Below are positions 35,612 to 47,228 of a DNA stretch of 64,000 nt, in pieces; position 1 is the first letter of the stretch, and every line of letters starts with the position of its first letter. The DNA is from Nemopilema nomurai. Lineage: Eukaryota; Cnidaria; Scyphozoa; Rhizostomeae; Rhizostomatidae. The notes below the pieces were generated by a model. That model had not been told where the DNA came from, ran no database searches, and was given only the letters and a program-made list of their open reading frames with translations. A program made the position numbers and the translations under genes. The stretch lies in NCBI GenBank assembly GCA_003864495.1, contig ML133493.1:2177820-2241819 (forward strand), given 5' to 3'.

Positions 35612-38600
35612 TCAGTCAAGGTCATTTGCTGCTTCTTCAACTGCTCCAAAAGTATCTTCATTGATAAGCAACTTGTTTTGAACATTTGCCAATGCTGGGT
35701 GGTCGTCATGAGAAGATTTGTCTTCGTTTGTTCCACCAATTGATGAAGAGACAGGTCTTTTGAGAACGATGGCATCATCAGAGTCACAAATATTGCCAAA
35801 GACATCATAACAGGCAGAAGTTTTCTGAGTACAGCTTGTTGAATCATCCATCTTAGCAACTTTGCCAAGAGCACCTTCGGATGTAGAAACAGTTAAATTG
35901 TCAGCTTCAGTGTTGCTAGCGGCAGTGAACTTGGCCATTTCATCGTCGGTGGCGGGTTCAACTTGATTGGCACCCACTTTGTCACAAGTATCATCTGGGA
36001 CATTGTTGGTACAAGCAGTATCTGAAATGGCACCTGCGGCGGCATCGTAACCAGAGACGCCAGCAGGGCTATCATCAGAACTGTTTGATGTATCTTGAAT
36101 ATAGTTAATGTCCATGGTATCAGGTGGTCCTACTGCCGTGCTTATTGGAACTTGACTGGCTGAAACACGGAAGGATTCGTCTGCAATGCCATCGGTTGGA
36201 GTGTCAACTTGGCAATAAGTTTCCGCATTGGCTTTGTTCTCCGGCTGGACACAACTAGGGACATCCGTTTTGTCTATAGCATGTGAATCGCCTTCAGTGC
36301 CATTTGGGAAGTCTGTGTGGTGACATGTTGGGGCATCAGACGAATCACACACTGTTTATCGGGGCATTGCTTGAATCACCGTTTCTTGCACCAGGTGGAC
36401 ACTGCACTGTTGCTTGAGGTTTGAAAACGTCCTGGCTACAATTTGTGGTTTCTTTGGTGCTTTGATCTATTTGATCTTCCTGTGTATCAATTGGAGCACC
36501 TGGCATTTCACTCGTTAGAACATCGATGTGGGCATTGTTAGAAACACGGGGCTGATCTTCAGTATTGACATCACTTCCATCACAACTTGAGGGACTGTCG
36601 AATTCAGCAGAAGTGGCAGCGTTGCACAAATGGGTTTTGGCCCCAGGGTCACCATCACGGTTGAGGTCATCGGTCTGTGAATTTGTTTTGATTAAGCCAA
36701 TGACATCAACTTGATCATTCGTTTTGGCAGCAGCTGGATCATTGATTAAAGAGCTGGCCAGACCATGATGTAGATCATTGTTTTCTACGTGGGATGAGGT
36801 TTCAGCATCGACATCAGTTGAGCCAATTGTCTCAGTTTCAGTGCAGGTATCATTGACGCCAGACTCTTGGCCATCTTCTTGTTTATCAATTGGCTCAACA
36901 AGTGGATTAGCAATTAGGGGCTCGTTGTTAGCTCCACTTGGGTCATCGTCTTCTTCCTTGTTCGAGATCATAGCATTGACATCAATCAAGATTGGTCCAC
37001 TTGTATCCGATTCAGTGCTCGCGGCATTGGCACTCAGCTCTTGGTTTTCTTCTTGGATAACAGTTGGTTTGGAAAGTGGATTATTCACTGGCAGCTCGCT
37101 TTTAGCTCCACTTGGGTCATCGTTTTCTTGAACACAATCTGGATTGCCATCATTACCAACTGCTGTTGCATCAGGTTGGTTATCGGTCGAGGCATTGCCT
37201 TGGGAATGACATGGCTTGTCATCTTGGACGTCAATTGAAGCACTAGTATTGTCATCAGTCAGATTATGTGATTGGACTTCAACTTTTTGACCATCTTGGA
37301 CACCATCCGAAGTGTCATCATTCACAACAGCTGTATCTCAGGTTGATTGTCGGCCGAGGCAGACGCTAGGGAATCATATGGCGTGTCATCTTGTGTGACA
37401 GTTGAAACACCAGCATTGTCATCAGTCAGATCATGTGATTGGACTTCAACTTTTTGACCATCTTGGACACCATCCGAAGTGTCATCATTCACAACAGCTG
37501 TATCTTCAGGTTGATTGTCGGCCGAGGCAGACGCTAGGGAATCATATGGCGTGTCATCTTGTGTGACAGTTGAAACACCAGCATTGTCACAGTCTGATCA
37601 TGTGCTTGACTTCAACTTTGGGACCATCTTGGACATCATCTGAAGTGTCATCATGGACACACAGCTGTATCATCAGGTTGATTTCAGGCGAGGCAACGCT
37701 AGGGAATCATGGCTTGTCATCTTGTGTGACAGTTGAAGCACCAGCATTGTCACAGTCATCATGTGCTTTGACTTCAACTTTTGGACCATCTTGAACATCA
37801 TCTGAAGTGTCATCATTCACAACAGCTGTATCATCAGGTTGATTGTCAGCCGAGGCAGACGCTAGGGAATCATATGGCGTGTCATCTTGTGTGACAGTTG
37901 AAACACCAGCATTGTCACCAGTCTGATCATGTGCTTTGACTTCAACTTTTTGACCATCTTGAACATCATCTGAAGTGTCATCATTCACAACAGCTGTATC
38001 TTCAGGTAGATTGTCGGCCGAGGCATCAGCTAGGGAATGACATGGCTTGTCATCCTGTGTGACAGTTGAAGCACCAGCATTGTCAGCAGTCAGATCATGT
38101 GCTTCAATTTTAACTACAGGATCAACTTGGACATCATCTGAAGTGTCATCATTGACAACAGTTGTCTCATCGGGTTGATTGTCAGCCGAGGCATCGTCTA
38201 GGGAATGACATGGCTTGTCATCTTGTATGAATAATGAAGCACCAGCATTGTCATCAGTCAGATCATGTGCTTTGAGTTCACTTTTGGGACCATCCTGGAC
38301 ACCATCCTGATTGTCATCATCATTTTCTATGATACTTGAGGCAGTAAAATTAGTCTCAGTGGGACTATTTGGTTCTGTTTCAACTTCGATGCCATTTTGG
38401 TTATAGCCTTGGACGTCGATCTGGTTAAAAGCTGAGACATTGACTTCGCTATTAGTCTTGTCATTATTTAGCAAAATAGTTTTCGCATCACCTGCCACAT
38501 AACCTGCATCGTAAACACTGTCATTAACAGCTCTCTTATCGGTGACATTGCCTTGACCATCAGAGTGCATGGCTGATTCAGATTGATCATTGTCCCACTC

Positions 38601-39578
38601 TTGTACCTGTCCCGGAATGTTTGGGTTTTGAATAGCAAGACATGCTTCTTTAGATGGGTGTTTAAGTGTTTCCATGTCTGTGCCATTTGGCTGAAGCAGC
38701 GAGGTATTGGCATTCCTCTGAACCTGAAACAGGAATGAAAATATTTGTCTCAGTGAAGGTGACATGTAATCAAATTAATTGTATCTAAGTTGAAATAAAA
38801 ACATCCAAGGCTAAATTTTGCTTAAATACTTTCATCTGCAAAGTTCTCCCGCCTCTTCCTATGTTGATCTGCATGTGAGATGTGTTTGGTTTTGCTCCTT
38901 TACGTCGCAAAAGTTTTTTGTTATGAATTTCGCTTACTCGTTTTCTGTTTTACAAAAATTCATGCTTTGCAATTGTACAGCGATATCAACGGTTTTCACC
39001 TGTTCGTTCTGATGCTGTGCTCCTTTTGCCCCGGTCTCATCTGACTTGATGTCAACTTTTTTAACAGCTGTCGATCCTTAAATGGAAATTAGAAGTTATC
39101 TTCTGTCAAATTTATTCAAATATCAATGCATTATACTTAAGTTTAGACGCAGCATTTTTTGGTAAAAGATAAGCTATCTTGCAATCTTCCATTCTTAAAT
39201 ATTGGTTCTTTGCCTCTTTTGTAAAGCTTAAAGATTTCACCTTTTGGTGTATGTGATTCTTCTGTTTTCTTCTTGTAGTAGCACCTTGGCTGCTTGTCAT
39301 CTCCAGTTCCAATCCGGTTGGATCTCCAGCCTGGCATCAAGTATGCAATTATAATGAATCATTTTGATATAATTAATCAATCTCATTTCTAATCGAATCA
39401 AAGGCCTGCTATGAACGACTCTGTTCACTTAAACCTGGCAAAAAATGAGATGCGAAGGAACTTACTAATTATAGGGGTTCGCGGCCAATGTGCTAAAAGA
39501 GCGAAAGGTACCAATAGCAGCCTTAAAAGATGACTTACCCAGACAGCCACACATCTTTGACATGTTGCAACCACCCAT
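35612..39578 (-). pseudogene. U6: frameshifted copy
   Basis: Exons 39539-39578, 39241-39330, 39000-39076 and 35612-38723. Exons 1-3 are intact; exon 1 ends CTGG and not CTCG before GTAAGT. Exon 4 breaks in the minisatellite at several places between about 37590 and 37760, again near 37337 (one base lost in GTATC-TCAGG), and near 36345-36362 (four-base and one-base losses). Each segment between the lesions is open. About seven minisatellite units (about 37145-38305), two of them nearly identical neighbours, so the copy expanded recently. Between the lesions and the stop the sequence matches U2 closely. Confidence 0.65.
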
Positions 39579-39693
39579 AGTGGCAGTTGCCCGTTTATTA
39601 ACTGTAGTTATCCCTCAATACTTGTTTTCTTCTTCGGCAAATAACCCACCTCCTAGTATCTTGCGAAAGCATAATATCAATAATTCTTTGATA

Positions 39694-39719
39694 CCAATCG
39701 CTATTGGCATCTGACGTCA
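39694..39719 (-). promoter_or_regulatory. U6 promoter block: CCAAT/ATTGG plus CRE
   Basis: TGACGTCA at 39712-39719, 134 nt from the ATG. CCAAT and ATTGG are kept, but the inner TCTCGCGA is TCTTGCGA, as in U8. Confidence 0.5.
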
Positions 39720-40772
39720 CATTCATAACTTACGACGATGGATTGAATTTCCGCGCGTACTGTAGTCTCGGTTCCATCCTTTGTTGAAACGAAGTGTTTG
39801 ACGATAAAAACAGTTCTCCCATTATTTGATATAAGAATTTCACTGATAGCCACGAAATGATGAACTTGGGAAATATTAGCAACGAGAATTTGAAATGGTT
39901 TATGGCTGAAGTTGGAAGAGAACTCGGTTTGACTAGTGCTAACATGATCGCTCTCTTTGCTTGAATTGAAATGGAAAAAAAATATGTAAACAATGTAAAA
40001 TATGTAAAAAATTGTTATTTTTTAACTGTTGTGCCAAGAAGTCGTACCACTGCTATTTGTTTCTGCTCCAACTTTTGAAACATTTCTTCAGGCTGCATTA
40101 CTACTGATCAAGCGATAATTTTAATGTCTCGGTTGCCAATGTTCCATTTACGTCCTTGAAATATAAAGATTTGCAGTCTCCAAATGGCTTTGTTTTTTAC
40201 GCATTTAATCCGGACTCATCAAGTGTGGGAAATGGCCGATCAGCTGGTTCGTTTCTTGAATTTGAATTACTATTCGCGAGAAGTTCTTCCTTTTACGCAT
40301 TTAAACTTAGATTGCAGAGATCTACGTTTGTCTTTTGCGTCATTTATTACTTGCAAGATACTTGATTGGATTGGCACGTGTTTACCACTTTAATCTATTC
40401 TGGTATGAGCAGGCGCCGGTAAAAGTAATTTCTAGATGTTGCAGTATGTGGTGTTTCTCTGGCGTTTACTGTTTTATGTCTGTAATTAAACTTTTAGAGT
40501 TGGTTGAGCTGTTGTTAGTTTGATTGCCATAGTTATTTCTTTTCCCAACATTCAATAATAGGTCCAAATTATGATAACTTGATTCGTTCCTACTTTCAAT
40601 TAATGACCGAAACCTATGGTAGTTTCGAGATCAGATGTCTGCTGCTTCGCGGTTTTGAATAATCTGTTCAAAAATGGATTATATTCGAGATGCATACATT
40701 AGACAACTTTTGCAAGCATGGGTGAGCTTCACTGTATAATGCATTTCATAACCACTTCGTTTGGTGCAAAGA

Positions 40773-41738
40773 TCGGTGAACCAGTACGCAAGAGATTTGT
40801 CAAACAAAATCATTGAGAAATGGTTCTCCAATATTTTGTGACAGTCTTTTAGCACCAGGTCCTTTATGCAAGGCTTTCTTTAGATTCTTACCTTAAATGC
40901 AATTGATTTCAAGCATAGTCCTTGACCAGTGTAAAATGTAATGAATATATCTGTGCCCGGCAAACATTTCACAGACTTCTATTCAAACTTTGCAACGAGA
41001 CGCAAAGCTACAGGGCAGTTACCGTAGTTTAAGTTTTGCGAAAAGAATGGCAGCAGCCGTAGCATGCGTACAAGTGTCAAATGTCACCGTGATACTCCAA
41101 AGCATTCGTTGCTATTATGTCATCATGGAATGTCATGTCATGGCATCTCTAGCTGGGATGTAGATGAAATCCAGACAAATACACAATTGTCATAAATAAG
41201 CTTTAAATTGACAAAAAATATAAATTACTGCATAAAATGGTTTTCCTTTCTTACATGTATTATTAAAGGATTATTGATGGAAAGATCGGTAAAGCCCTTA
41301 CGCAAGAAATTTGTAAAACAAAATCATTGAGAAATGGTTCTCCAATATTTTGTGACAGTCTCTTAGCACCAGGTCCTTTATACAAAACTTTGTTTTGATA
41401 CTTTGTTTGAATACAATCGATTTTGAGCATAGTCCTTGACCAGTCTGTAAAATGTAATGAATATATTTGTCCACAGGGCAGTTACCGTAGTTGAAGTGTA
41501 GCGAAAAGAATGTCAGCAGCCGTAGCATGCGTACAAGTATCAAATGTCACCGTGATATTCCAAAGCATTCGTTGGTACTATGTCATCATGGCATGTCATC
41601 TTATGACATCTCTAGCTTGGTTGTAGATGATATCCAGACAAATATATACTTGTCATAAATAAGCTTTATATTGATGAAAAATATCAATTGATACATAGAA
41701 TGGTTTTCCTTTCTTACATGTATTTTAAAAAAAATTAT
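40773..41738. repeat. Tandem duplication within spacer S6
   Basis: The segment 40773-41279 and the segment 41280-41738 are diverged copies of the same 3' flank. Both run through AAAGATCGGT, the TTCTCCAATATTTTGTGACAG block, AGCACCAGGTCCTTTAT and CGTAGCATGCGTACAAGT to the CTTTCTTACATGTATT block. The first copy stops where the next stop codon would begin, as expected for unequal exchange at the gene/spacer border. Confidence 0.7.
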
Positions 41739-44700
41739 TCAGTCAAGGTCATTTGCTGCTTCTTCAACTGCTTCAAAAGTATCTTCATTGATAAGCAACT
41801 TGTTTTGAACATTTGCCAATGCTGGGTGGTCGTCATGAGAAGATTGGTCTTCGTTTGTTCCAGCAATGGATGAAGAGGCAGGTCTTTTGAGAACGATGGC
41901 ATCCTCAGAGTCACAAATATTGCCAAAGACATCATAACAGGCAGACGTGTTCTGAGTGCAGCCTGTTGAATCATCCATCGTAGCGACTTTGCCAAGAGCA
42001 CCTTCGGATGTAGCAACAGTTAAATTGTCAGCTTCAGTGTTGCTAGCGGCAGTGAACTTGGCCATTTCAACGTCGGTGGCGGGTTCAACTTGATTGGCAC
42101 CCACTTTGTCACCAGCATCATTTGGGACATTGTTGGTACAAGCAGTATCTGAAATGGCACCTGCGGCGGCATCGTAACCAGAGACGCCAGCAGGGCTGTC
42201 ATCAGAACTGCTTGATGTATCTTGAATAAAGTTAATTTCCATGGTATCAGGTGGTCTTACTGCCGTGCTTATTGAAACTTGACTGGCTGAAACACGGAAG
42301 GATTCGTCTGCAATGCCATCGGTTGGAGTGTTAAGTTGACAATAAGTTTCCGCATTGGCTTTGTTCTCCGGCTGGACACAACTAGGGACATTCGTTTTGT
42401 CTGTAGCATGTGAATCGCCTTCAGTGCCATTTTGGAGGTCTGTTTGGTGAAATGCTGGGACATCAGACGGAATATTACACTGTTTATCGAATGGGGCATT
42501 GCTCGGAGCACTGTTTCTTGCACCAGGTGGACACTGCACTGTTGCTTGGGGTATGAAAACGTCCTGGCTACAATTTGTGGTGTCTATGGTGCTTTGATCT
42601 ATTGGATCTTCCTGTGTATCAATTTGAGCACCTGGCATTTCACTTGTTGGGACATCGATGTGGGCATCCTTCGAAACACGGGGCTGCTGCCCAGTATTGA
42701 CACTACTTCCATCACAACTTGAGGGACTGTCGAATTCATTAGAAGTGGCAGCGCTGTACAAATGGGTTTTGGTCCCAGGTCTACCATCACGGTTGATATC
42801 ATCGATCTCTGAATCTGTTTTTAATAGGCCAACAGTGTCGACATGATCATTCGTTTTGGCAGCAGCTGGGTCATTGGTTAAAGAGCTGGCCAGACCATGA
42901 TTTAGATTATTGTTTTCTACGTGGCATGAGGTTTCAGGATCGACATCAGTTGAGCCAATTGTCTCAGTTTCAGTGCAGGTATCATTGACTTCAGACTCTT
43001 GGCCATCTTCTTGTTTATCAATTGGCTCCACAAGTGGATTAGCAATTAGGGGCTCGTTGTTAGCTCCACTTCTGTCATCGTCTTCTTCCTTGTTTGAGAT
43101 CATAGCATTGGCATCAATCAAGATTGGTCTACCTTTATCCGATTCAGTGCTCGCGGCATTGGCACTCAGCTCTTGGTTTTCTTCTTGGATAACAGTTGGT
43201 TTGGAAAGTGGATTATTAACTGGCGGCTCGCTTTTAGCTCCACTTGGGTCATCGTTTTCTTGAACACAATCTAGATTGCCATCATTACCACCTGCTGTTG
43301 CATCAGGTTGGTTATCGGTCGAGGCATTGCCTTGGGAATGACATGGCTTGTCATCTTGTGTGACGATTGAAGGACCAGCGTTGTCATCAGTCAGATTATG
43401 TGCTTCGACCTCAATTTTGGGATCATCTTCGGCATCATCTGAAGTGTCGGCATGGGCAACAGCTGTATCATCAGGTTGATTTTCAGGCGAGGCATCGACT
43501 ATGGAATGACATGGCTTGTCATCTTGGGCGTCAATCGAAGCATTAGCATTGTCTTCAGTCAGATCATGTGCTTCGACTCCAACCTTTGGACCATCTTGGA
43601 CATCATCCGAAGTGTCACCATTGAGCACAGCTGTATCACCAGGTTGAATGTCAGCCGAGTCATCGGCTAGGGAATGAGATGCCTTGTCATCTTGTGTGAC
43701 GATTGAAGCACCAGCATTGTCATCAGTCAGATCACGTGCTTCGACCTCAATTTTAGGACCATCTTTGGCATAATCTGAAGTGTCGGCATGGACAACAGCT
43801 GTTTCTTCAGGTTGATTGTCAGTCGAGGCATCAGCTAGGGAATGAGATGGCTTGTCATCTTGTGTGACGATTGAAGCACCAGTATTGTCATCAGTCAGAT
43901 CATGTTCTTCGACTTCAACTTTGGGACCATCTTGGACATCATCCGAAGTGTCACCATCATCTTCTATGTTACTTGAGGCAGGAAAATTAGTCTCAGTAGG
44001 ACTATTTGGTTTGGTTTCAACTTCGATGCCATTTTGGCTATCTCCTTGCGTGTCGGTCTTTTTTAAAGCTGAGACTTTGACTTCGCTACCAGTTTTGTCA
44101 TTGTTTAGGAAATTAGCTTTGGTATCAACTGCAACACAACCTGCATCGTAAACACTGTCATTAACAGCTCTATTATCGATGACATTGCCCTGACCATCAG
44201 AGTGCATGGCTGATTGAGATTGATCATCGCCCAACTCTTGTACTTGTCCCGCAATGTTTGGGTTTTGAATGGCAAGACATGCTTCTTTAGATGGGTATTT
44301 AAGTGTTTCCATGTCTGTGCCATTTGGTTGAAGCAGTGAGGTATTGGCATTCCTCTGAACCTGAAACAGGAATGAAAATATTTGTCTCAGTTAAGATGAC
44401 ATGTAATCAAATTAATTGTATCTAAGTTGAAATAAAGACATCCAAGGATAAATTTTGCTTAAATACTTTCATCTGCAAAATTTTCCCGCCTCTTCTTATG
44501 TTGATCTGCAAGAGAGCTGTCTTTGGTTTTGCTCCTTTACGTCGCAAAAGTTTTTTGCCATGAATTTTGCTTTCTCGTTTTCTGTTTTACAAAAATACAT
44601 AATTTGCATTTGTATAGCGATATCAACGGTTTTCACCTGTTCGTTCTGATGCTGTGCTCTTTTCGCCCCGGTCTCATCTGACTTGATGTCAACTTTTTTA

Positions 44701-45216
44701 ACAGCTGTCGATCCTGAAATGGAAATTAGAAGTTATCTTCTGACAAATTTATTCAAATGTCAATGCATTGTAGTAAAGTTTAGACGCAGCATTTTGTGGT
44801 AAAAAATAACCTATCTTGCAATCTTTCATTCTTAAAAATTGGTTCTTTGCCTTTTTTGTAAAGCTTAAAGATGTCACCTTTTGGTGTCTGTGATTCTTCT
44901 GTTTTCTTCTTGTAGTCGCACCTTGGCTGCTTGTCATCTCCAGTTCCAATCCGGTTGGATCTCCAGCCTGGCATCAAGTATGCAATGATAATTAATCATT
45001 TTTAAAATATTTAATCAATCTCATTTCTAATCGAATCAAAGGCCTGCTATGAACAACTCTGTTCACTTAAAACTGGGAAAAAATGAGATACGAAGGAACT
45101 TACCAATTAAAATGATACGCGGCCAATGTGCTAAGAGAGCGAAAGGTACCAATAGCAGCCTTAAAAGATGACTTACCGAGACAGCCACACATCTTTGACA
45201 TGTTGCAACCACCCAT
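41739..45216 (-). CDS. U7: acidic repeat protein, intact
   Basis: Exons 45177-45216, 44878-44967, 44637-44713 and 41739-44360 give 942 aa. U7 belongs to a second subfamily with U8 and U11 (NAGDKVGANQVEPAT, TGCTQNTSACYDVFG and other shared variants). Four minisatellite units (about 43275-43945). U7 settles the start question for all copies. In the stretch before the exon 4 acceptor, where other copies can be read back to an ATG, U7 has an in-frame TAA (44391-44393), yet exon 4 itself is fully open. The upstream stretch is therefore intron. Near the middle it keeps the paired DDPSGA/DDRSGA repeats. Confidence 0.75.
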
Positions 45217-45330
45217 AGTGGCAGTTGCCCGTTTATTAACTGTAGTTATCCCTCAATACTTGTTTTCTTCTTCGGCAAATAATCCACCTCCTAGTATCTC
45301 GCGAAGTAGAGTTGCAATAATTCTTTAGTA

Positions 45331-45356
45331 CAAATCGCTATTGGCATCTGACGTCA
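45331..45356 (-). promoter_or_regulatory. U7 promoter block: CRE kept, CCAAT lost
   Basis: TGACGTCA at 45349-45356, 133 nt from the ATG. CCAAT reads ACAAAT as in U2 and U10, the other class B copies. The inner TCTCGCGA is kept. Confidence 0.5.
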
Positions 45357-46171
45357 CATTCATAACTTCCGACGATGGATTGAATTTCCGCGCGTACTGT
45401 AGCCTCGGTTCCATCCTTTGTTGAAACGAAGTGTTTGACGATAAAAACAGTTCTCCCATTCTTTGACACAAGAGTTTCACTGATAGTCACGAAATGATGA
45501 ACTTGGGAAACATTAGCAACGAGAATTTGAAAATGTTTATGGCTGAGGTTGGAAGAGAACTCGGTTTGACTAGTGCTAGCATGATCGCTCTCTTTGCTTG
45601 AATTGAAATAGAAAGAAAATATGTAAACAATGTTAAATATGTAAAAAATTGTTATTTTTTAACTGTTGCGCCAAGAAGTCGTACCACTGCTATTTGTTTC
45701 TGCTCCAACTTTTGAAACATTTCTACAGGGTGAATTACTACTGATCAAGCGATAATTCTGATGTGTAGGCTGCCAATGTTTCATTTACGTCCTTGAAATA
45801 TAAAGATTTGCTGTCTCCAAATGGCTTTGTTTTTTACGCATTTAATCCGGACTCATCAAGTGTGGGAAATGGCCGATCAGCTGGTTCGTTTCTTGAATTT
45901 GAATTACTAATCGCGGGAAGTTCTTCCTTTTATGGGTTTAAACTTAGATTGCAGAGATCTATGCTTGTCTTTTTGCATCATTTGATCAATGACATTTGAT
46001 TGGATTGGCACGTGTTTACCACTTTTATCTTTACTTCTATGAGTAGACGCTGGTAAAAGTAATCTCTAGATGTTGCAGTATGTGGTGTTTTTTCGGGGTT
46101 TCATGTTTTATGTCCTTGAGTTAAACTTTAGTTCAAAACAACCACCGGAACTTTGTTTTATATAACAGCTA

Positions 46172-46449
46172 CAACGCCCGCCAAAAGTGTTGGAACAGTC
46201 CAATCAGCTTTCCTACTAAACGTCTCCCCTCCCCCATATACAATGTTGGTTTCCGACTGGAAAATGACAACAAATGTATGTTGGAGCGCAGATTGTGTAA
46301 CCCATGTTTAGCGACATGTTCACCTACCTTCACAACATTGTTTATGAGGGGGGAGGGGGTTCTGTCTGCTTGAAATAGGGAATTGAAGTGAAAATATGCA
46401 TTTATTACGAGTAGAATCTCGGTGTTCCAACTACATTTGGCGGGCATTG
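46172..46449. mobile_element. MITE in spacer S7
   Basis: Same element and same site as in S2, 278 bp. The left inverted repeat has one change (CAACGCCCGCC). TA flanks it at 46170-46171 and 46450-46451. Presence at the orthologous place in S2, S7 and S10 shows that it inserted before these units multiplied. Confidence 0.7.
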
Positions 46450-47155
46450 TAGGATTCCTCTTGGTATTGAATACTGATTAAGTTTTTCAGCTGTCGCTAC
46501 TTTCATCATTGTTTGACTGCCATAGTACTTTTTCCCTTCAACTTTCAATAAATGATCCAAACCTATGGTAGCGTCGAGATGAGATTTCTGCGGCTTTGCT
46601 GTTTTGAATTGTCTGTTCGAAGACGGATCTTTTTCGAGATGCATACATATGACAACTTTTGCACAGGCACGGGGGAGCTTCATTCTACAATACATCTCAT
46701 AATCAATTCGTTTGGTGCAAAGATCGGCAAAGCCTTATGCAAGAAATTTGTCAAACAAAATCATTGACAAATGGTTCTCCAATAGCTGGTGACAGTCTCT
46801 TAGCACCAGGTCCTTTATACAAAACTTTGTTTTGATTCTTAGTTTAAATGCAATCGATTTTGAGCATAGTCCTTTTACCATTGTGTAAGAAGAAATGAAT
46901 ATATTTGAGCACGGAAAACATTTCACCGACTTCTATTCAGACTTTGCAATGAGACGCAAAACCACAGGGCAGTTACAGTACTTGAAGTTTCGCGAAAAGA
47001 AGGGCAGCAGCCGTAGCATGCGTACAAGTGTGAAATGTCAACGTGATATTCCAAAGCATTCGTTGCTACTATGTCATCATAGCATGTCATCTTACGGCAT
47101 CTCTAGCTTGGTTGTAGATGAAATCCACACAAATACACAATCGTCAAAAGTAAGC

Positions 47156-47161
47156 TTTATT
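47156..47161 (-). terminator. Candidate poly(A) signal after U8
   Basis: AATAAA on the - strand about 68 nt past the U8 stop, in the conserved context CAAAATAAAGCTTAC. Confidence 0.4.
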
Positions 47162-47228
47162 TTGATGAAAAATATCAATTGATACATAAAATGGTTTTCC
47201 TCTTTTACATGTATTATTAAGAGATTAT

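Larger units (their letters stand above)
39579..41738. other. Spacer S6 (class C) between U6 and U7
   Basis: At 2160 bp this is the longest spacer. Class C (S6, S8) lacks the MITE but has its own sequence left of centre. The extra length comes from an internal tandem duplication, described separately. No AATAAA lies close to the U7 stop; the site reads ATATAAA. No gene is seen. Confidence 0.6.
45217..47228. other. Spacer S7 (class B) between U7 and U8
   Basis: About 2.0 kb, with the MITE. Close to S10 and, less completely, to S2. No gene is recognised. Confidence 0.6.
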
